This document shows, piece by piece, positions 18,904 to 27,296 of a DNA stretch of 64,000 bases. Positions within the stretch are counted from its first letter, which is position 1. The number at the start of each line of letters is the position of its first letter. Source of the stretch: Micromonospora halotolerans (lineage in GTDB: Bacteria > Actinomycetota > Actinomycetes > Mycobacteriales > Micromonosporaceae); assembly GCF_032108445.1 (NCBI RefSeq), contig NZ_CP134876.1, positions 6,076,001 to 6,140,000 of the forward strand, read 5' to 3'. The notes beneath the pieces were generated by a model, which was given only the letters and a program-made list of their open reading frames with translations, ran no database searches and was not told the DNA's origin. The position numbers and the translations under genes are program-made.

Positions 18904-19389
18904 ATGACGACGCACCACCCGAACACCCGGCGCCTGGTCTACGGCCAGGCCACCAATTACGACTGCCTGGCCTTCGTCGACGCCGAGACCGCCGCCGGGG
19001 AAGCCGCGGAGATCAGGGCGCTCGCCGCCGCCCGGACCTGGGGCGAGGCCCGGCAGGTGCAGATGACCCACCTGGAGAACCCCGCTGGCCCCGAATGCTA
19101 CGAAGAGGACGACTACGCCGACGACAAGCCCTTCGACATCACCGAGCTGGGTGCGATCGTGGACGGGAACTGGCCCAGGATGGTTACGACGCGGGCGCTC
19201 GACGTGCTGCCGCAGGACCTGCAGGACCGGTACGGCGAACTCGTCCTCACGGTTCACGACGGTGAGTACCTGAAAATTCCGCTCGGCGGCGAGGCGGAAC
19301 TGGTCGCGGAGCTGCGCAAGCGTGGCTACGAGGTGACCCGCGACGACGAAACCATCAACCTGATCGACGGCGTAGGCGTCGGCTGGTGA
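18904..19389 (+). CDS. Hypothetical protein, 161 residues
   Basis: An acidic cytoplasmic protein without signal peptide or membrane segment. The start at 18904 gives MTTHHPNTRR; GGGG lies about 14 bases upstream, and an in-frame ATG at 18895 is an alternative. Recognisable only as a compact alpha/beta-looking unit (acidic stretch CYEEDDYADDKPFD in the middle). No family was recognised. It stands alone, followed by a strong hairpin. Confidence 0.7.
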   Translation: MTTHHPNTRRLVYGQATNYDCLAFVDAETAAGEAAEIRALAAARTWGEARQVQMTHLENPAGPECYEEDDYADDKPFDITELGAIVDGNWPRMVTTRALDVLPQDLQDRYGELVLTVHDGEYLKIPLGGEAELVAELRKRGYEVTRDDETINLIDGVGVGW

Positions 19390-19405
19390 CCGACTGAGGA
19401 ACGAC

Positions 19406-19440
19406 GGAGACGCCGACATCGCCTCCGGGCCGGCGTCTCC
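19406..19440. terminator. Bidirectional hairpin terminator
   Basis: GGAGACGCCG (19406-19415) and CGGCGTCTCC (19431-19440) form a perfect 10-bp stem with a 15-base loop. It sits between the ends of the convergent genes 18904-19389 and 19453-20355 and can serve both. Confidence 0.7.
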
Positions 19441-19452
19441 CGTGGCTCATGC

Positions 19453-20355
19453 TCACCGGCGGCGCTTGTTCAAGCTCGGAAGGCCGCCGGACACGGTCCG
19501 CACGCCGCCGTCGGGGTTGCTTCGGCCCGGCTTCTGTAATGCCTCTGTGACCCGCCGATCGGCGAGGTCGGAGGCACTCAGGTTGACGACGACCAGGTCC
19601 GACCGCCGCCAGCTCCGCAGGCGAGCCAGAGCCTCTCGGCTGTCGGCAGTGCCGGTCAACGCACGGATCGCCGGCATCGCCCGGGACGGGTCGGCGAGCA
19701 GGAGATGAGCGACATCGGCGGAGCTCAACCGGCGCGTCGAGGCGTTGCCCACCGCAACGAGGGAGGCGTGAATCTCCCCGTTCTCGAGCCACAGCCACAC
19801 CGGCCGCTTGCCGTCGCCGGCCCGCATCGCCGGGGTTGTCGACGTGACACTTCGCGGGGTGGAGGCATGCTTGGCCGGAAGGCGGGCTTGCAGAGCGGCC
19901 TTCGGCTGCGCTCGTCGCCGCGATTGCTGCGGGACGTCCGCAACCGACCGGAACGAGGCGGGACCGTCCGACGGTGCCACGTCGCCGGGCTGCGGCGACG
20001 CGGGAGCTGTCCCATGCGCTTCCCGCATGAAACCGCCGGCGACCTCCCACTGCTCCGCGGTTAACCGGACAGGGATGAGCTCGGTGAGGTGCGGCGCCGA
20101 CGGGTCCTGGACGGTGAGTTGCGCCCGCCGCTTGGCGTGGTCGGCTGCGGTGAGCGAGCCGATGTCGAGGACCGTGGCCAGTGGGACGCGCCGGACGTAG
20201 GCCTTCGGCCACGGCAGCAACCGCCTGCACCGGAGGACAAGATGCTCCTTGTCGAACCAGGCGTCCCAACGCCGACCGGCCAACCCGACCACCTCCCGTG
20301 CAGCGCAGGTTAGCGGCCTGATGATCAATGCTGCTTCGGCGCAACGGCCAGTCAA
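19453..20355 (-). CDS. Hypothetical protein, up to 300 residues
   Basis: An open frame of 300 codons with plausible actinobacterial composition. The N-terminal part (WDAWFDKEHLVLRCRRLLPWPKAY) is basic and aromatic, the middle (about residues 115-185) is proline/alanine-rich and looks disordered, and the C-terminal part (VWLWLENGEIHASLVAVG, DLVVVNLSASDLADRRV) is globular and ends in a basic tail. No family recognised. The start is uncertain: the ATG at 20355 has no clear ribosome-binding site and an internal GTG before VGLAGRRWDAW is possible. Confidence 0.5.
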   Translation of the reverse strand: MTGRCAEAALIIRPLTCAAREVVGLAGRRWDAWFDKEHLVLRCRRLLPWPKAYVRRVPLATVLDIGSLTAADHAKRRAQLTVQDPSAPHLTELIPVRLTAEQWEVAGGFMREAHGTAPASPQPGDVAPSDGPASFRSVADVPQQSRRRAQPKAALQARLPAKHASTPRSVTSTTPAMRAGDGKRPVWLWLENGEIHASLVAVGNASTRRLSSADVAHLLLADPSRAMPAIRALTGTADSREALARLRSWRRSDLVVVNLSASDLADRRVTEALQKPGRSNPDGGVRTVSGGLPSLNKRRR

Positions 20356-20881
20356 CGCGACGGATCGTCTGATGTGTCAGTGCGCAGGCGGCGCGAGGAC
20401 CGGACGACCTGCGGTATCGCCCCTGCCCGACCCGGACCAGCGCCTGGACCTGGTCCCGGTCGACCATCAGTGGCGGGCCGTCGTCAAGAGGCCTGTCACG
20501 CGAGCCATTCTCGGCTTCCGGCTCGTCGCAAAGCGACTCCTCGTAGTCGAGGATCTCAGGGCCGTGGTCAGGGTCCCCAGTCGGAGAACCTGCTTGGTTC
20601 CTGCCGGGCTGGCGTGGCCTGCTCCGTCACCGGCTTGTCGTCCGTACTCGGTCATTCAACGGTCGCCAGCGAACGCTAACGGAGTCGCATGGTGTGCGGC
20701 GTCGCGGCCCGACCGCCGTAGGAGCGTTCGTGGCTGATCGCGTTCCGCAGCGCGGCGAACGCCAGAATTCTGGCGAGTGGGCAGGCGCGTCTTGTCGGGC
20801 ATATTCCCGGCCAGGCGGCCGGACGTGCCGATGCGCCGGTCGGCCGGCTGCCTCACCAGGCAACCGGTCGGCCGGCACCCT
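20356..20881. other. Interval with no supported gene
   Basis: About 525 bases with short open frames on both strands but no recognisable protein and no good ribosome-binding site. The right end runs into copy B of the 52-bp repeat. Confidence 0.4.
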
Positions 20882-20933
20882 GCTCCTGCCTCGACTGTGC
20901 GTGCTACGAGCCGGGGCGCCGCGCGCCACCGGC
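20882..20933. repeat. 52-bp dispersed repeat, copy B, with hairpin
   Basis: Matches 6488-6539 at 48 of 52 positions. The stem GCCGG-GGCG / CGCCACCGGC is retained although bases in the loop changed. Here it overlaps the last codons of the minus-strand DUF2267 gene, whose C-terminal residues GGARRPGS are encoded by the repeat, as if the element had landed across the original 3' end. Confidence 0.6.
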
Positions 20934-21317
20934 AGCCACCGGTTCGATCGCCTGCCGGAACTCCTTCGGGAGCTGCGCCAGCGCGTTCTCGAACTCGTCG
21001 CGGGTGACAGCCTCACGGAGCGTGGTGAGCACCGGGCCGACCCCGGCATCGGCGAGCGCGCGGTCGACGTCCTGGCGATCCGCCACCCGCTGCACGAAAT
21101 CGTCGAACCCGAGCGACGCCTTGACCTGGTCCTGTCTAAGCGGTTTGCGCAGGCAGTCGTCAAGCCCGCCGGGAAGCTGATAAGCAAGGTCCTCAGCCTG
21201 GCCGGCGCTGATCCGGTCTGCCAACGCCTGCAACGTCGCGCGGGTGACTGTCGCCGCCTGATCGGTGGACACCTTTGCCCGCGTGGCCACTGCATTGATG
21301 AAGTCCTGGTATTCCAC
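20904..21317 (-). CDS. DUF2267 family protein
   Basis: A 137-residue helical protein with the DUF2267 pattern: MEYQDFINAVATRA, ATLQALADRISAGQAEDLAYQLP, FDDFVQRVADR and REAVTRDEFENALAQLP. It has no signal peptide. The function is unknown; such genes are often near stress or universal-stress genes. The last eight residues come from the 52-bp repeat at 20882-20933, so the native C-terminus may have been replaced. Confidence 0.85.
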   Translation of the reverse strand: MEYQDFINAVATRAKVSTDQAATVTRATLQALADRISAGQAEDLAYQLPGGLDDCLRKPLRQDQVKASLGFDDFVQRVADRQDVDRALADAGVGPVLTTLREAVTRDEFENALAQLPKEFRQAIEPVAAGGARRPGS

Positions 21318-21582
21318 CTGATTCCTCCCCGTCGAATCGCCGTCGAATCACCAGTTGCGAGCCGCTTCGGTGCGCCTTGCCCACATCCTCCTGCAGCGGT
21401 GGGTGACCCTGCCTCATCCCGATCGGGCGACCACCAGGACGCCCCTACGCCGAGCGCCGCCGAGCATCAGCCCATCGCAGAAGGCTCAATCGTGCACATT
21501 CTGGTCATCCTCGGCGAGGAGGTCATCTCCCGCGGATCGGTCTTCCGGCAACGCACGCAGCCGGCGGCCGACCATCCAGGCG

Positions 21583-21750
21583 TCAAGGCGTGGCTTGGAT
21601 CTTCCCAAGCGTCCGCAGCGCCTTCCGGTAGGCGGGGCTGTGGTAGGCGGAAACGACGGCCATGCCGTCGGTGGCGAGCCGGCGTGCGGTGGCCGCGCCG
21701 ATACCACGCGCGGCTCCGGTGACGATGGCGACGCGGAGCTCCCCCGACAT
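21583..21750 (-). pseudogene. Chimeric remnant: SDR N-terminus fused to a DUF1330-like C-terminus
   Basis: A 55-codon frame behind a good ribosome-binding site (GGGAGG, spacing about 6). Residues 6-33 read as a short-chain dehydrogenase start, with the cofactor motif TGAARGIGAATARRL. The text then changes abruptly to SAYHSPAYRKALRTL, which resembles the conserved Y-x-S-P-x-Y segment of DUF1330 proteins, and ends soon after. The simplest reading is a deletion that fused the first 33 codons of an SDR gene to the last 20 or so codons of a neighbour, leaving the frame open. It is too short to be an active enzyme. Confidence 0.6.
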
Positions 21751-21822
21751 GCTTACCTCCCGGTAACTTGGGCTCGATCGAAGGAGCCTGACCCCCGCCC
21801 ATGGCGGAGCGTCAGGGGCTGT

Positions 21823-21849
21823 TTGCTGTTGTGCATGCGTCTCTATACG
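21823..21849 (+). promoter_or_regulatory. Possible promoter for the subtilase gene
   Basis: TTGCTG (21823) and TATACG (21844) are spaced 15 bases apart, resembling a housekeeping -35/-10 pair, about 140 bases before the GTG start. An inverted repeat CCTGAC...GTCAGG just upstream (21787-21816) may insulate it. The assignment is weak. Confidence 0.3.
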
Positions 21850-21991
21850 AAATGATCATTGCGGCGTAGCGTCTCGTTTCGCCCTCCGACACATGCGCGT
21901 TGCCCGGCCCGGAGCCGGGGCTCGCGTTTGGAGAGGTCGCTGCCATCCCCGTCAGCGACCGGTGCAGAAGACGAGACAAGGACGACATCAC

Positions 21992-24900
21992 GTGAAGCTC
22001 TCGCGTCACCGTGGAGCATGGCTCGCCGCCGTGGTCTCCGCGGCCCTCGCGGCGACCAGTGGTTCACCCGCCCTGGCCGCCCCGGGCTCTCCGGCTGATC
22101 CCGGCCCGACCGCCGCGCCCCCGACCGAGCTGCCCACCCCTCCCGGCGCCCACTCGGTCACCCTGATCACCGGTGACGTGGTCACCACCCGCCAGACCCC
22201 GAACGGCGGCACCGTGGAGGTACGGCGACCCGACGGCGCCCCCAGCGCGGTCAGGATGGTGGAGGACGGCGAAGAGCTGTACGTCTACCCGCAGTCCGTA
22301 CTTCCATACGTGGCCGCGGACGCCCTCGACAAGCGACTGTTCAACGTCACCCGGCTGGTCGCCGACGAGTACGACGACGCGCACTCCGACCACCTGCCGC
22401 TGATCGTGTCGTACGCCGGCTCGCCAGCCGGGCTGCGTGCCACCGCGCCCACCGGCGCGACCCGCACCCGCACGTTGAGCAGCATCTCCGGAGCCGCGCT
22501 GAACGAGGACCGCGACCAGGCCGACGAGTTTTGGTCCGCGATCACCGCCGCCCCCGCAGCGAAGTCGGCCGCCGCGGCCAGCGGCACGGGACGCTTCGGC
22601 GGCGGGATCGCCAAGATCTGGCTGGACGGGCGGGTGCGCGCCGACCTCGCCGACAGCACCGCGCAGATCGGCGCTCCCGAGGTCTGGGCCGGCGGCGACA
22701 CCGGGACCGGGGTACGGGTCGCCGTGCTGGACACCGGCATCGACGCGACCCACCCGGACCTGGTCGACCGGGTGGCCGAGTCCGCCGTGTTCGTGCCCGG
22801 TGAGGAGCTGGCCGATCGGGTGGGGCACGGCACCCACGTCGCCTCGACCATCGCCGGCACCGGCGCGGCGTCCGGTGGCCGGGAGAAGGGTGTCGCCCCC
22901 GATGCCCGCCTCGTCGTCGGCAAGGTGCTCAGCGACGCCGGCTCCGGGCAGGACTCCTGGATTCTCGCCGGCATGGAGTGGGCGGCCCGGGACGCCGACG
23001 CGAAGATCATCAACATGAGCCTCGGGTCGACCCAGCCGAGCGACGGCACCGATCCGCTCAGCCAGTCGGTCAACTCGCTCAGCGCCGAGACCGGCGCACT
23101 CTTCGTCATCTCCGCCGGCAACAACGGCGCGCCGGGGAGCGTCTCCACCCCCGGTGCGGCGGACGCGGCGCTGACCGTCGGCGCGGTCGACGCCGACGAC
23201 AAGCTCGCCTACTTCTCCAGCCAGGGGCCGCGAATCGGCGACGAGGCCGTCAAGCCGGAACTCACCGCACCGGGCGTGGGCGTGCTCGCCGCCAGGTCGC
23301 AGTACACGGCCGGCGAAGGCGCCTACCGGAGCATGGACGGCACCTCGATGGCCGCGCCGCACGTGGCCGGCGCCGCCGCGCTGCTCGCCGCTAAGCACCC
23401 GGACTGGACCGGCCAGCAGCTCAAGAACGCGCTGGTCAGCACCACCGAGAGCACGCCGCAGTACGACGCGTACCAGGCCGGCACCGGCCGGGTCGATGTC
23501 GCCGCAGCGGTGAAGGCCCCGGTCTTCGCCACCGGCACCGTGCACACCGTCATGGGAGACGACACGGCCAAGGCCGGTGGCAGCACGCGACCGGTGACGT
23601 ACACCAACACCACCGGGCAGCCGATCACGCTGGACCTGGCGGTCGACGCGCCGAACGCACCGGCCGGGCTGTTCGGCCTCTCCGCGGCACGGGTGACCGT
23701 GCCCGCCAACGGCACCGCCACGGTCACCCTCACCACGGACACCACCCGGGCGGCCGTCGGCAGCCGGTACACCGGGCAGATCATCGCCAGCGGGCCGGAC
23801 CGGACCACACTGACCCGCACGGCGATCTCCGTCGGCACGTACACCCCTTACCACTGGCTGCGGCTGGAGCTGACCGACCGGTCCGGCAAGCCGACCGCTG
23901 GCCTTATCGAGCTGGGCCAGCCGGGCGCGTACGGGCCGGACTTCCTCAACACCGACGAGAACGGCGTCGCGCAGCTCTACCTGCCCGAGGGGGTCTACTC
24001 GGCGATGAGCTTCCTGAACGTCACGGGGGCGCACGGGCCGAACTCGCTCGGTGTGGCGCTGGTCGGTGACCCGGACATCGACCTGCGAGAGGACACCGTG
24101 GTCCGTCTGGACGCCAGCGCGGCGCGCCGGCTCGAGTCGCGGGTGCCGCAGCAGACCGCCGACACGTACACCCGACTGGACTACTACCGGTCGCAGGGTG
24201 AGGGCCGGTGGCGCTCGTTCGTCGAGGGCGGCGTCTTCTACGACAGCTTCTGGGCCCAGCCGACCGGCCGCGACGTGAAGCACGGCGACTTCTACATGGG
24301 CGCCCGGTGGCGCAAGGAGCAGCCGGTGCTCAGCGCCGGCACCGGGACGGTCGACTTCGACGACCTGGTCCGTCAGCAGGGCACCACCCAACTGCCGAAG
24401 GGCCGCTGGACGCTGCCCGCCGTCTACGCGGGCAACGGCGCCGCGAGCGATTACGCCGGGCTGGACGCCCGGGGCAAGGTGGTCGTGGTCCGGCGCAACC
24501 AGGAGCTCTTCGACGCCGATCAGGCCGCCGCGGCGACCGCCGCCGGGGCGAAGCTGATGCTCGTGGTGAGCGACCAGCCCTGGCGCGACGTGCGCGACTA
24601 CTCGATCGACTTCTTCACCCCCACCCCCGTCGAGGTGGCGCTGGTCAGCCACGACGAGGGCGAGGCGCTGATCAAGCAGATCCAGCACGGGGCGACGGCG
24701 GTCCAGGTGACCTCGCAGCCCGTCGCCGACTACGTCTACGACCTGGCGCAGGCGTACCACAACCGGATCCCGCGTGAACTCAGCCGGACCGAGACGAAGA
24801 AGACACTCGCCCGGATCGACGTGGGCTTCGCCCTCCCGCCCGGCCAGACCCGGGGCGGTGAGTTCCGGTTCGACTGGCCGTCGTACTCCGACTGGGGCAT

Positions 24901-25723
24901 CGGCCAGACCAGCAACCGGCCGCTCGCCCCGGTACGCACCGACTGGGTCTCCACCGGCGAGCTCTACCAGTGGGGCCAGGAGGCATACGTCCAGGGCGGC
25001 ACCTACCAGATCGACCAGCGGACCGGCTACCCGGCGGGCAGCAGCGGGACGGAGCAGTTCTTCGAGCCGATCGAACGGCCGCACCTCAACGACAACTTCA
25101 AGCTGCCCACCCGCGCCGGCGACACGCTCAACCTGGACGTGCCCGGTTGGGGCGGGGCCGACCACGTCGGCATGACGCTGAACGGCGCCACCCAGACCAA
25201 TCAGCTCTACCAGGGTGACGAACTGCTCGCCGAGGGCACCAGCACCTGGATCAGCGGCACCGCGCCGGGTACGGGTGACCTGCCGTACCAGCTGGTGGTG
25301 CGGACCGCCCAGGACCCGACCGCCGGCGCGTACTCGACGCGTACGGAGTCGAAGTGGAAGTTCCGGTCGAAGGCGCCGGCCGCCGGCGTGGAGTCGAGCG
25401 TGCTGCCGCTGCTGCAACTCGACTACGCCGTCGACACCGACACCGCCGGTACCGCGAAGCGGAACACCGCCCTTTCCGTCTCCGCCGCGCACCTGCCCGG
25501 CGTCACGGGCGGCGGCGACGTCGGGGCGGTCCGGTTGGAGGTCTCGTACGACGACGGCGCGCACTGGCAGAAGCAGTCGTTGACCCGGACGAAGGACGGT
25601 TCCTGGACGGCGAAGCTGAAGGCGCCGAAGGGCGCGTCGTACGTGTCGCTGCGGGCCAGTGCCGCGGACGGCTCGGGCAACGCGGTCGACCAGACCGTCA
25701 TCCGCGCCTTCGGAGTGCGGTGA
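21992..25723 (+). CDS. Large secreted subtilisin-like serine protease (S8)
   Basis: A 1243-residue secreted protease. GTG 21992 is chosen as start because it gives a clean signal peptide (AWLAAVVSAALAATSGSPALA) and AAGGA lies about 12 bases upstream; the frame opens earlier without a signal. The S8 catalytic domain spans roughly residues 225-530: Asp247 in VLDTGID, His282 in GHGTHVAS, oxyanion Asn377 in SAGNN and Ser452 in GTSMAAPHVAG. An I9-like propeptide region precedes it. After the catalytic domain come beta-rich domains and a PA-like segment (about residues 820-905, LDARGKVVVVRRNQ). It probably digests extracellular proteins. A strong terminator follows at 25744-25771. Confidence 0.92.
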   Translation: MKLSRHRGAWLAAVVSAALAATSGSPALAAPGSPADPGPTAAPPTELPTPPGAHSVTLITGDVVTTRQTPNGGTVEVRRPDGAPSAVRMVEDGEELYVYPQSVLPYVAADALDKRLFNVTRLVADEYDDAHSDHLPLIVSYAGSPAGLRATAPTGATRTRTLSSISGAALNEDRDQADEFWSAITAAPAAKSAAAASGTGRFGGGIAKIWLDGRVRADLADSTAQIGAPEVWAGGDTGTGVRVAVLDTGIDATHPDLVDRVAESAVFVPGEELADRVGHGTHVASTIAGTGAASGGREKGVAPDARLVVGKVLSDAGSGQDSWILAGMEWAARDADAKIINMSLGSTQPSDGTDPLSQSVNSLSAETGALFVISAGNNGAPGSVSTPGAADAALTVGAVDADDKLAYFSSQGPRIGDEAVKPELTAPGVGVLAARSQYTAGEGAYRSMDGTSMAAPHVAGAAALLAAKHPDWTGQQLKNALVSTTESTPQYDAYQAGTGRVDVAAAVKAPVFATGTVHTVMGDDTAKAGGSTRPVTYTNTTGQPITLDLAVDAPNAPAGLFGLSAARVTVPANGTATVTLTTDTTRAAVGSRYTGQIIASGPDRTTLTRTAISVGTYTPYHWLRLELTDRSGKPTAGLIELGQPGAYGPDFLNTDENGVAQLYLPEGVYSAMSFLNVTGAHGPNSLGVALVGDPDIDLREDTVVRLDASAARRLESRVPQQTADTYTRLDYYRSQGEGRWRSFVEGGVFYDSFWAQPTGRDVKHGDFYMGARWRKEQPVLSAGTGTVDFDDLVRQQGTTQLPKGRWTLPAVYAGNGAASDYAGLDARGKVVVVRRNQELFDADQAAAATAAGAKLMLVVSDQPWRDVRDYSIDFFTPTPVEVALVSHDEGEALIKQIQHGATAVQVTSQPVADYVYDLAQAYHNRIPRELSRTETKKTLARIDVGFALPPGQTRGGEFRFDWPSYSDWGIGQTSNRPLAPVRTDWVSTGELYQWGQEAYVQGGTYQIDQRTGYPAGSSGTEQFFEPIERPHLNDNFKLPTRAGDTLNLDVPGWGGADHVGMTLNGATQTNQLYQGDELLAEGTSTWISGTAPGTGDLPYQLVVRTAQDPTAGAYSTRTESKWKFRSKAPAAGVESSVLPLLQLDYAVDTDTAGTAKRNTALSVSAAHLPGVTGGGDVGAVRLEVSYDDGAHWQKQSLTRTKDGSWTAKLKAPKGASYVSLRASAADGSGNAVDQTVIRAFGVR

Positions 25724-25743
25724 CCGCCTGACGGCACGAACTC

Positions 25744-25771
25744 GGGGGCCACGGTGTATGCCGTGGCCCCC
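25744..25771 (+). terminator. Hairpin terminator of the subtilase gene
   Basis: GGGGGCCACGG and CCGTGGCCCCC form a perfect 11-bp stem with a 6-base loop, 21 bases after the protease stop codon. No U-run follows, as is common in high-GC actinobacteria. Confidence 0.85.
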
Positions 25772-25869
25772 GCGGCTTTCCGCCGGTCGTCCCGGCCCGC
25801 CGCCCGCTGAATCCCGCCGGGCGGGCGACGGTCGGGGGCCGCCCCTTCCGGTCTGGACGGGCCGCGGTC

Positions 25870-26211
25870 AGTGGCCGCGACGCAGCCGGATCCAGCGGTA
25901 GCCGTGACCGGCCAGTTGGTCGGCCGGGTCGAGCATGACCGCCGCGGAGAACAGCCCGATCCTGTGCGGCGTTGTCGCCGGGGCGTCCACGTACACCAGG
26001 GGCTGCGCGACCCGTCATCCCCTCCTGGGCCGCCTGCTCGATCTGCCGCTGCTGGGTGCACCAAGTGGACAAGCGTGGCCAGCTCGCACAGCCGGGCAAG
26101 TCCGTCAGCGTCCAGGGCCGAATCGTCGGCCAGGGTGTCGAACGCCGCCACAGCCTAGGAGTGCAACTGGGCGAGGGCGTCGAGGTCGAGACCTTCCAGG
26201 GTCCAGAGATC
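25870..26211 (-). pseudogene. Decayed ORF with in-frame stop and frameshift, unidentified
   Basis: On the minus strand one frame reads DLWTLEGLDLDALAQLHS, a TAG stop, then AVAAFDTLADDSALDADGL and ELATLVH without a change of frame. It is continued in a second frame by QQRQIEQAAQEG, and a third piece reads LVYVDAPATTPHRIGLF and ends YRWIRLRRGH before a stop near 25870. The pieces look like one damaged protein. The first part resembles the helical N-terminal region (LxxLhxrAvaaFDxL) seen in some actinophage structural proteins, but this is a weak impression. The remainder of 25772-26420 holds nothing else convincing. Confidence 0.4.
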
Positions 26212-26420
26212 TCAAGTTCACCGTCAGATCCTCAGCACGGTAGGGATCTCATCGCCAACCGGCCCGCAGCCAGCATCGGCGGTACAGCCCACGGCGTAGC
26301 GCAGCGAGAGGCGATTCCGATCAGAGCAGTGACGGCTTCGCGGTGCCCCGCGGAGGCCGGCAGCCTGCCCGGCAGGGCCCGCCCCGATCCGGTGGCGGGC
26401 CCTGTTTCCCCACCCCCGGC

Positions 26421-27095
26421 TCAGGTGGTGGCGGGAATCGGAGCTGGCGCGGCTGACTCGGCCGGCGTGGTCCTCCCGGCCCGCAGCACTCCCATCGCGA
26501 GGATCCCGAAGACCGCCGTCGCCGCGACTGCCGACAAGATCCCGTTCCAGTTGCCCGGCGAGAAGTCGCCGACGAGGCAGAGGAATCCGAGCGGAGCCGC
26601 CCACACCGGCACCAGGCGGGCGCGCCAGGCCGCGATGGTGAGCAGGGTCAGCCCGAGGTCGAAGCCGAACAGGCGCAGAAACAGAATGACCATCGCGCCG
26701 GTCCCGTTGGAGATGACCCCGTCCGCCGCCGCCATCTCGGCGTGGCGCGGGTCGAGCGCCAGGTCCAGGGTCGAGAGCAGCAGTACGGCGTGCGCCGCGA
26801 GGCCCATCGTCCCGAGGAACGTCATCGTCCCGGCCACCCGGACGAAGATCCGCCCGCGACCGCGGACCAGCCGGACAACGGCGGGGACCGCGGCGGCGAG
26901 CAGCACCATAGCGGCGAAGTAGCTTAGATCGGCGGCGCGGAACGCAGCGCTGTGCTCGGCGAACAGGGCGAGTTCCGCGGCCGGGTTTTCGGTGTTATCG
27001 CGCGGCACGATCAGTTCGGAGACGAGGAAGAGCAGCGGTGCGGCGCACAGGGCGGCAGCGAGCGGCCGGGCCGGGCGGCTCGATGGATCGGTCAT
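26421..27095 (-). CDS. Multi-pass membrane protein, unknown function
   Basis: A 224-residue protein with about six hydrophobic helices and no large domain; the start at 27095 follows an AGGAG site (CAGGAGATCATC). The first helix is AAALCAAPLLFLVSELIVP, and the sequence NTENPAAELALFAEHSAAF between helices one and two is characteristic of DUF4386-like actinobacterial proteins. It is divergent from the two-component system genes, 201 bases away, so it may be their target. Nothing indicates a substrate. Confidence 0.75.
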   Translation of the reverse strand: MTDPSSRPARPLAAALCAAPLLFLVSELIVPRDNTENPAAELALFAEHSAAFRAADLSYFAAMVLLAAAVPAVVRLVRGRGRIFVRVAGTMTFLGTMGLAAHAVLLLSTLDLALDPRHAEMAAADGVISNGTGAMVILFLRLFGFDLGLTLLTIAAWRARLVPVWAAPLGFLCLVGDFSPGNWNGILSAVAATAVFGILAMGVLRAGRTTPAESAAPAPIPATT

Positions 27096-27296
27096 GATGA
27101 TCTCCTGTTGGAGGTGGCTGAGCCGGCGCTGCCGGCGGGTGCCGTCGATCGGCACCGGCACCGACGCTAGGGAAGCGGACCCCAGCACACCCCCGCCCGG
27201 AGTCGCGATCGGCTCCCTCCACAGGCGGAACCGGCCCGGCGTGACCGGTACGACAGGCGGAGGCGGGCCCAGGACGAAACCACCTAGGCTGCCGCC

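Noticed and set aside
22064..25564. A 1166-codon open frame on the minus strand opposite the subtilase gene
   Set aside because: Low-complexity G/R/V/D-rich text with no family motif; it mirrors the high GC at third positions of the real subtilase, whose catalytic triad and signal peptide are complete.
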